From the NCBI GenBank assembly GCA_934217675.1, contig CAKQCV010000100.1:1-7291 (forward strand): DNA of 7,291 nucleotides. The letters run 5' to 3'. Positions 5,710-7,291 of the stretch are shown here, piece by piece. The notes below the pieces were generated by a model, which worked only from the letters and a program-made list of their open reading frames with translations, ran no database searches and was not told where the DNA came from. Within the stretch, counting starts at the first letter, position 1, and the number at the start of each line of letters is the position of its first letter. The position numbers and the translations under genes were made by a program. Origin of the DNA: an uncultured Prevotella sp. (GTDB lineage Bacteria; Bacteroidota; Bacteroidia; Bacteroidales; Bacteroidaceae).

Positions 5710-6570
5710 TTAGTCTATCAATAGCTTTATATCAGTATTGATGCAGATCGCCTGTGATTTAATCTGCTCTGGACAAAAATCTTCGCCAAAATTCAAGCAG
5801 GCATACACGGCTTTCGGATTCTTCGCCGTCATCTGCCAGAACGGATACTTAATAATTGCAGGCGTATTATATCCCACACCGAGTTCCAGAAATAAGATAT
5901 GCAAATTTTCGTGTCTGCGGAGAAATTCCGCATACCGATCTGCGGCACGATACCAGCCTTCGTCCTGAACAAATTTATCATCTGCACGAAGATTCATTGT
6001 CATAGGTTTTCCGCATTTCGGACAGCGTGGAATAAGCTCTGTTGGAATACGCATATTTTCCTGAAATTCCAGCATATCCTTCACGCATTCTTCGTTATCA
6101 TAAGTTTCCTGGCAGCATGGCTCTGAACATTGAAAAAGTCCGTAATCTCCTTGTGTGTAGAAAAGCCTGTGCTTGTTAAAACCAGCTTTCTGAAACTGGT
6201 GATCTACATTGGTGGTCAGCACAAAATAATCTTTGTCTTTCACAAGTTCAAACAATCTCTTGTAAACACCGTTGTCAACATTCATGTAACGGTTGATGTA
6301 AATGTATCTCGACCAGTATGCCCAGTGTTCTTCCAGAGATGCAAACGGATAGAAACCGCCGGAATACATATCCCGAAAGTTGTACTTTTCAATGAAGTCT
6401 GAGAAATATTTTTCAAAGCGTTCGCCGTTGTATGTGAACCCTGCCGCAGTTGAAAGCCCTGCTCCTGCACCAATGACAATGGCGTCGGCGGTTTCGATCT
6501 CATTTTTCAAACGTTCTATCTCAGCCGAAAAATCCGTTGTATATTTTGTAATCTTTCTCTGTAAAAACAT
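5710..6570 (-). CDS. sirTM: Class M sirtuin (SirTM), protein ADP-ribosyltransferase
   Basis: Class M sirtuins use NAD+ to ADP-ribosylate proteins rather than deacetylate them; in Staphylococcus aureus and Streptococcus pyogenes the target is a lipoylated GcvH-like protein, and the system is linked to oxidative stress. The 286-residue product shows the Rossmann NAD-binding start VIGAGAGLSTAAGFTY (32-47) and the class-typical blocks FEKYFSDFIEKYNFRDMYSG and YFVLTTNVDH (115-124, with N121). At the place where classical sirtuins have the catalytic histidine it has YTQGDYGLFQC with Q140, as in this class. Zinc ligands are probably C148, C152 or C153, C183 and C186. NLRADDKFVQDEGWY (193-207) is another family block. 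AGAGGTGA (6577-6584) lies 6 nt before the ATG, within the end of the macrodomain gene, which it overlaps by 50 nt. Nothing suggests damage. The substrate here is unknown, since no GcvH-like or lipoate ligase gene is visible. Confidence 0.93.
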   Translation of the reverse strand: MFLQRKITKYTTDFSAEIERLKNEIETADAIVIGAGAGLSTAAGFTYNGERFEKYFSDFIEKYNFRDMYSGGFYPFASLEEHWAYWSRYIYINRYMNVDNGVYKRLFELVKDKDYFVLTTNVDHQFQKAGFNKHRLFYTQGDYGLFQCSEPCCQETYDNEECVKDMLEFQENMRIPTELIPRCPKCGKPMTMNLRADDKFVQDEGWYRAADRYAEFLRRHENLHILFLELGVGYNTPAIIKYPFWQMTAKNPKAVYACLNFGEDFCPEQIKSQAICINTDIKLLID

Positions 6571-7288
6571 TGAATATCACCTCTATATTGTGGGTTTTCA
6601 GAAATTCTCTCACCGTCTGCACAGCGATCTCCGCCGCCTTATCCTGCGGAAAGCCAAACACACCTGTGGAAATACAGCAAAAGGCAATGCTTTTTGTCCC
6701 ATTCAGTATCGCAAGTTCCAGACAGCTCTGATAACAGCTTTTCAGAAGTTCGCAGTTTTTTTTCGTCAGTCTACTCTGTACGATCGGTCCGACGGTGTGG
6801 ATTACATAATCGCAGGGGAGGTTATAAGCAGGCGTGATTTTCGCTGTACCTGTCGGTTCTTCATGTCCTTGCGCTTTCATGATCTCCGCACATTTCAGTC
6901 GCAGGCGAACCCCTGCAAAGGTGTGGATACAGTTATCAATACAATTATGACAAGGGCGATAACACCCCGTCATTCCCGAATTTGCGGCATTGACGATCGC
7001 ACCGCATTGCAGCGTTGTGATGTCGCCTTTCCAAAGATAAATATTTTTCTCAACAGGCTGTAAGTCGGCAATGTCAGTAATGCCTTTCTGTGCCGTCAGC
7101 TTTTGCAGAAATTTGTCCTCGGCTTTGAGATATTCTGCACCGGCTTTCCCTGCCGATCGAATGTTAACAAGACTGCGGTATAGACGGAATTGTTCCAATT
7201 CATCAGTTGGAATGGTTAAATCGTTCCATTCCGGACGTTCTGAAAGCAAATATGCAATCAAATTATTTAATTTTTCATTTGCCATCAT
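6521..7288 (-). CDS. Zinc-type macrodomain protein, probable protein ADP-ribosylhydrolase
   Basis: Macrodomain proteins linked to class M sirtuins remove the ADP-ribose that the sirtuin attaches, making the modification reversible. The 255-residue protein has an N-terminal helical region (about 1-75), then the macrodomain: WKGDITTLQCGAIVNAANSG (86-105) with the ADP-ribose-binding GDI and NAAN motifs, and the Cys/His-rich loop C109, C113, H114, C116 followed by IDN and IH, which characterizes the zinc-containing subclass. TGTAKITPAYNLP and YVIHTVGP continue the fold, and the second phosphate-binding loop is STGVFGFPQDKAA (207-219). The stop at 6521-6523 lies 50 nt inside the sirtuin gene, so the two are probably co-translated. 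The start lies 3 bp from the window edge: ATG at 7286 or 7283 both fit, the ribosome binding site is outside, and an earlier start cannot be excluded. Genes upstream in the operon would also lie beyond the edge. Confidence 0.9.
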   Translation of the reverse strand: MMANEKLNNLIAYLLSERPEWNDLTIPTDELEQFRLYRSLVNIRSAGKAGAEYLKAEDKFLQKLTAQKGITDIADLQPVEKNIYLWKGDITTLQCGAIVNAANSGMTGCYRPCHNCIDNCIHTFAGVRLRLKCAEIMKAQGHEEPTGTAKITPAYNLPCDYVIHTVGPIVQSRLTKKNCELLKSCYQSCLELAILNGTKSIAFCCISTGVFGFPQDKAAEIAVQTVREFLKTHNIEVIFNVFTEKDYKIYNGFFG

Positions 7289-7291
7289 CTT

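Noticed and set aside
5710..6570. SIR2-type antiphage NADase (ThsA or DSR-like)
   Set aside because: Length and motifs (YTQGDYGLFQC, NLRADDKF) and the linked zinc macrodomain fit class M sirtuins, not the defence NADases, which have additional domains.
6380..7063. 227-codon plus-strand frame opposite the macrodomain and sirtuin genes
   Set aside because: It is antisense to two well-recognized proteins and shows no domain pattern or ribosome binding site of its own.
1..7291. CRISPR arrays, tRNA, rRNA, insertion sequences
   Set aside because: No regularly spaced repeats, no cloverleaf with conserved T-loop, and no transposase other than the serine recombinases were seen on either strand.

Overview
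The window looks like an accessory region of a low-GC Gram-positive bacterium, most likely a gut-type clostridium (Oscillospiraceae/Ruminococcus-like). The reasons are the strong AGGAGG-type ribosome binding sites, the protein families present (MobA/MobC mobilization proteins, TndX/TnpX-type large serine recombinases, class M sirtuin with zinc macrodomain) and the AT-rich intergenic DNA. The taxonomic call is inference; no marker gene is present.

Layout. Bases 1-56 hold what may be the tail of a rightward gene. Bases 81-1620, on the minus strand, are a mobilization module: an intact MobC-type accessory protein (1267-1620) overlapping a MobA-type relaxase (start at 1330). The relaxase is decaying. 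An in-frame amber codon at 596-598 stops it just after the catalytic domain, an opal codon lies at 326-328, and a net one-base loss near 200-250 shifts the last part. Bases 1621-2048 carry no gene but are rich in structure: two hairpins typical of an oriT (1685-1702 and 1709-1754), a candidate extended -10 promoter, and perfect 12-bp and 18-bp palindromes directly in front of the next gene.

Bases 2049-5644, on the plus strand, hold two tandem large serine recombinases (527 and about 636 residues), each with catalytic domain, recombinase domain, zinc ribbon and coiled coil. The second carries an additional C-terminal domain of about 87 residues that reads as an AraC-family DNA-binding domain with two helix-turn-helix units. 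This is the most unusual item in the window. The gap between the two genes holds an 8-bp inverted repeat whose right arm covers the Shine-Dalgarno sequence of the second gene, plus a candidate promoter. A clear rho-independent terminator (5651-5684) closes the recombinase unit.

Bases 5710-7288, on the minus strand, encode a zinc-type macrodomain protein followed, with a 50-nt overlap, by a class M sirtuin (SirTM). In known systems these form a writer/eraser pair: SirTM ADP-ribosylates a target (a lipoylated GcvH-like protein in staphylococci and streptococci) and the macrodomain protein removes the mark. The usual partners GcvH-L and LplA2 are not in the window but could lie beyond the right edge.

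Taken together, the left 5.6 kb is a mobilizable, serine-recombinase-driven element with a damaged relaxase. The sirtuin/macrodomain operon is either its cargo or its chromosomal flank; the window does not show the element ends, so this remains open.
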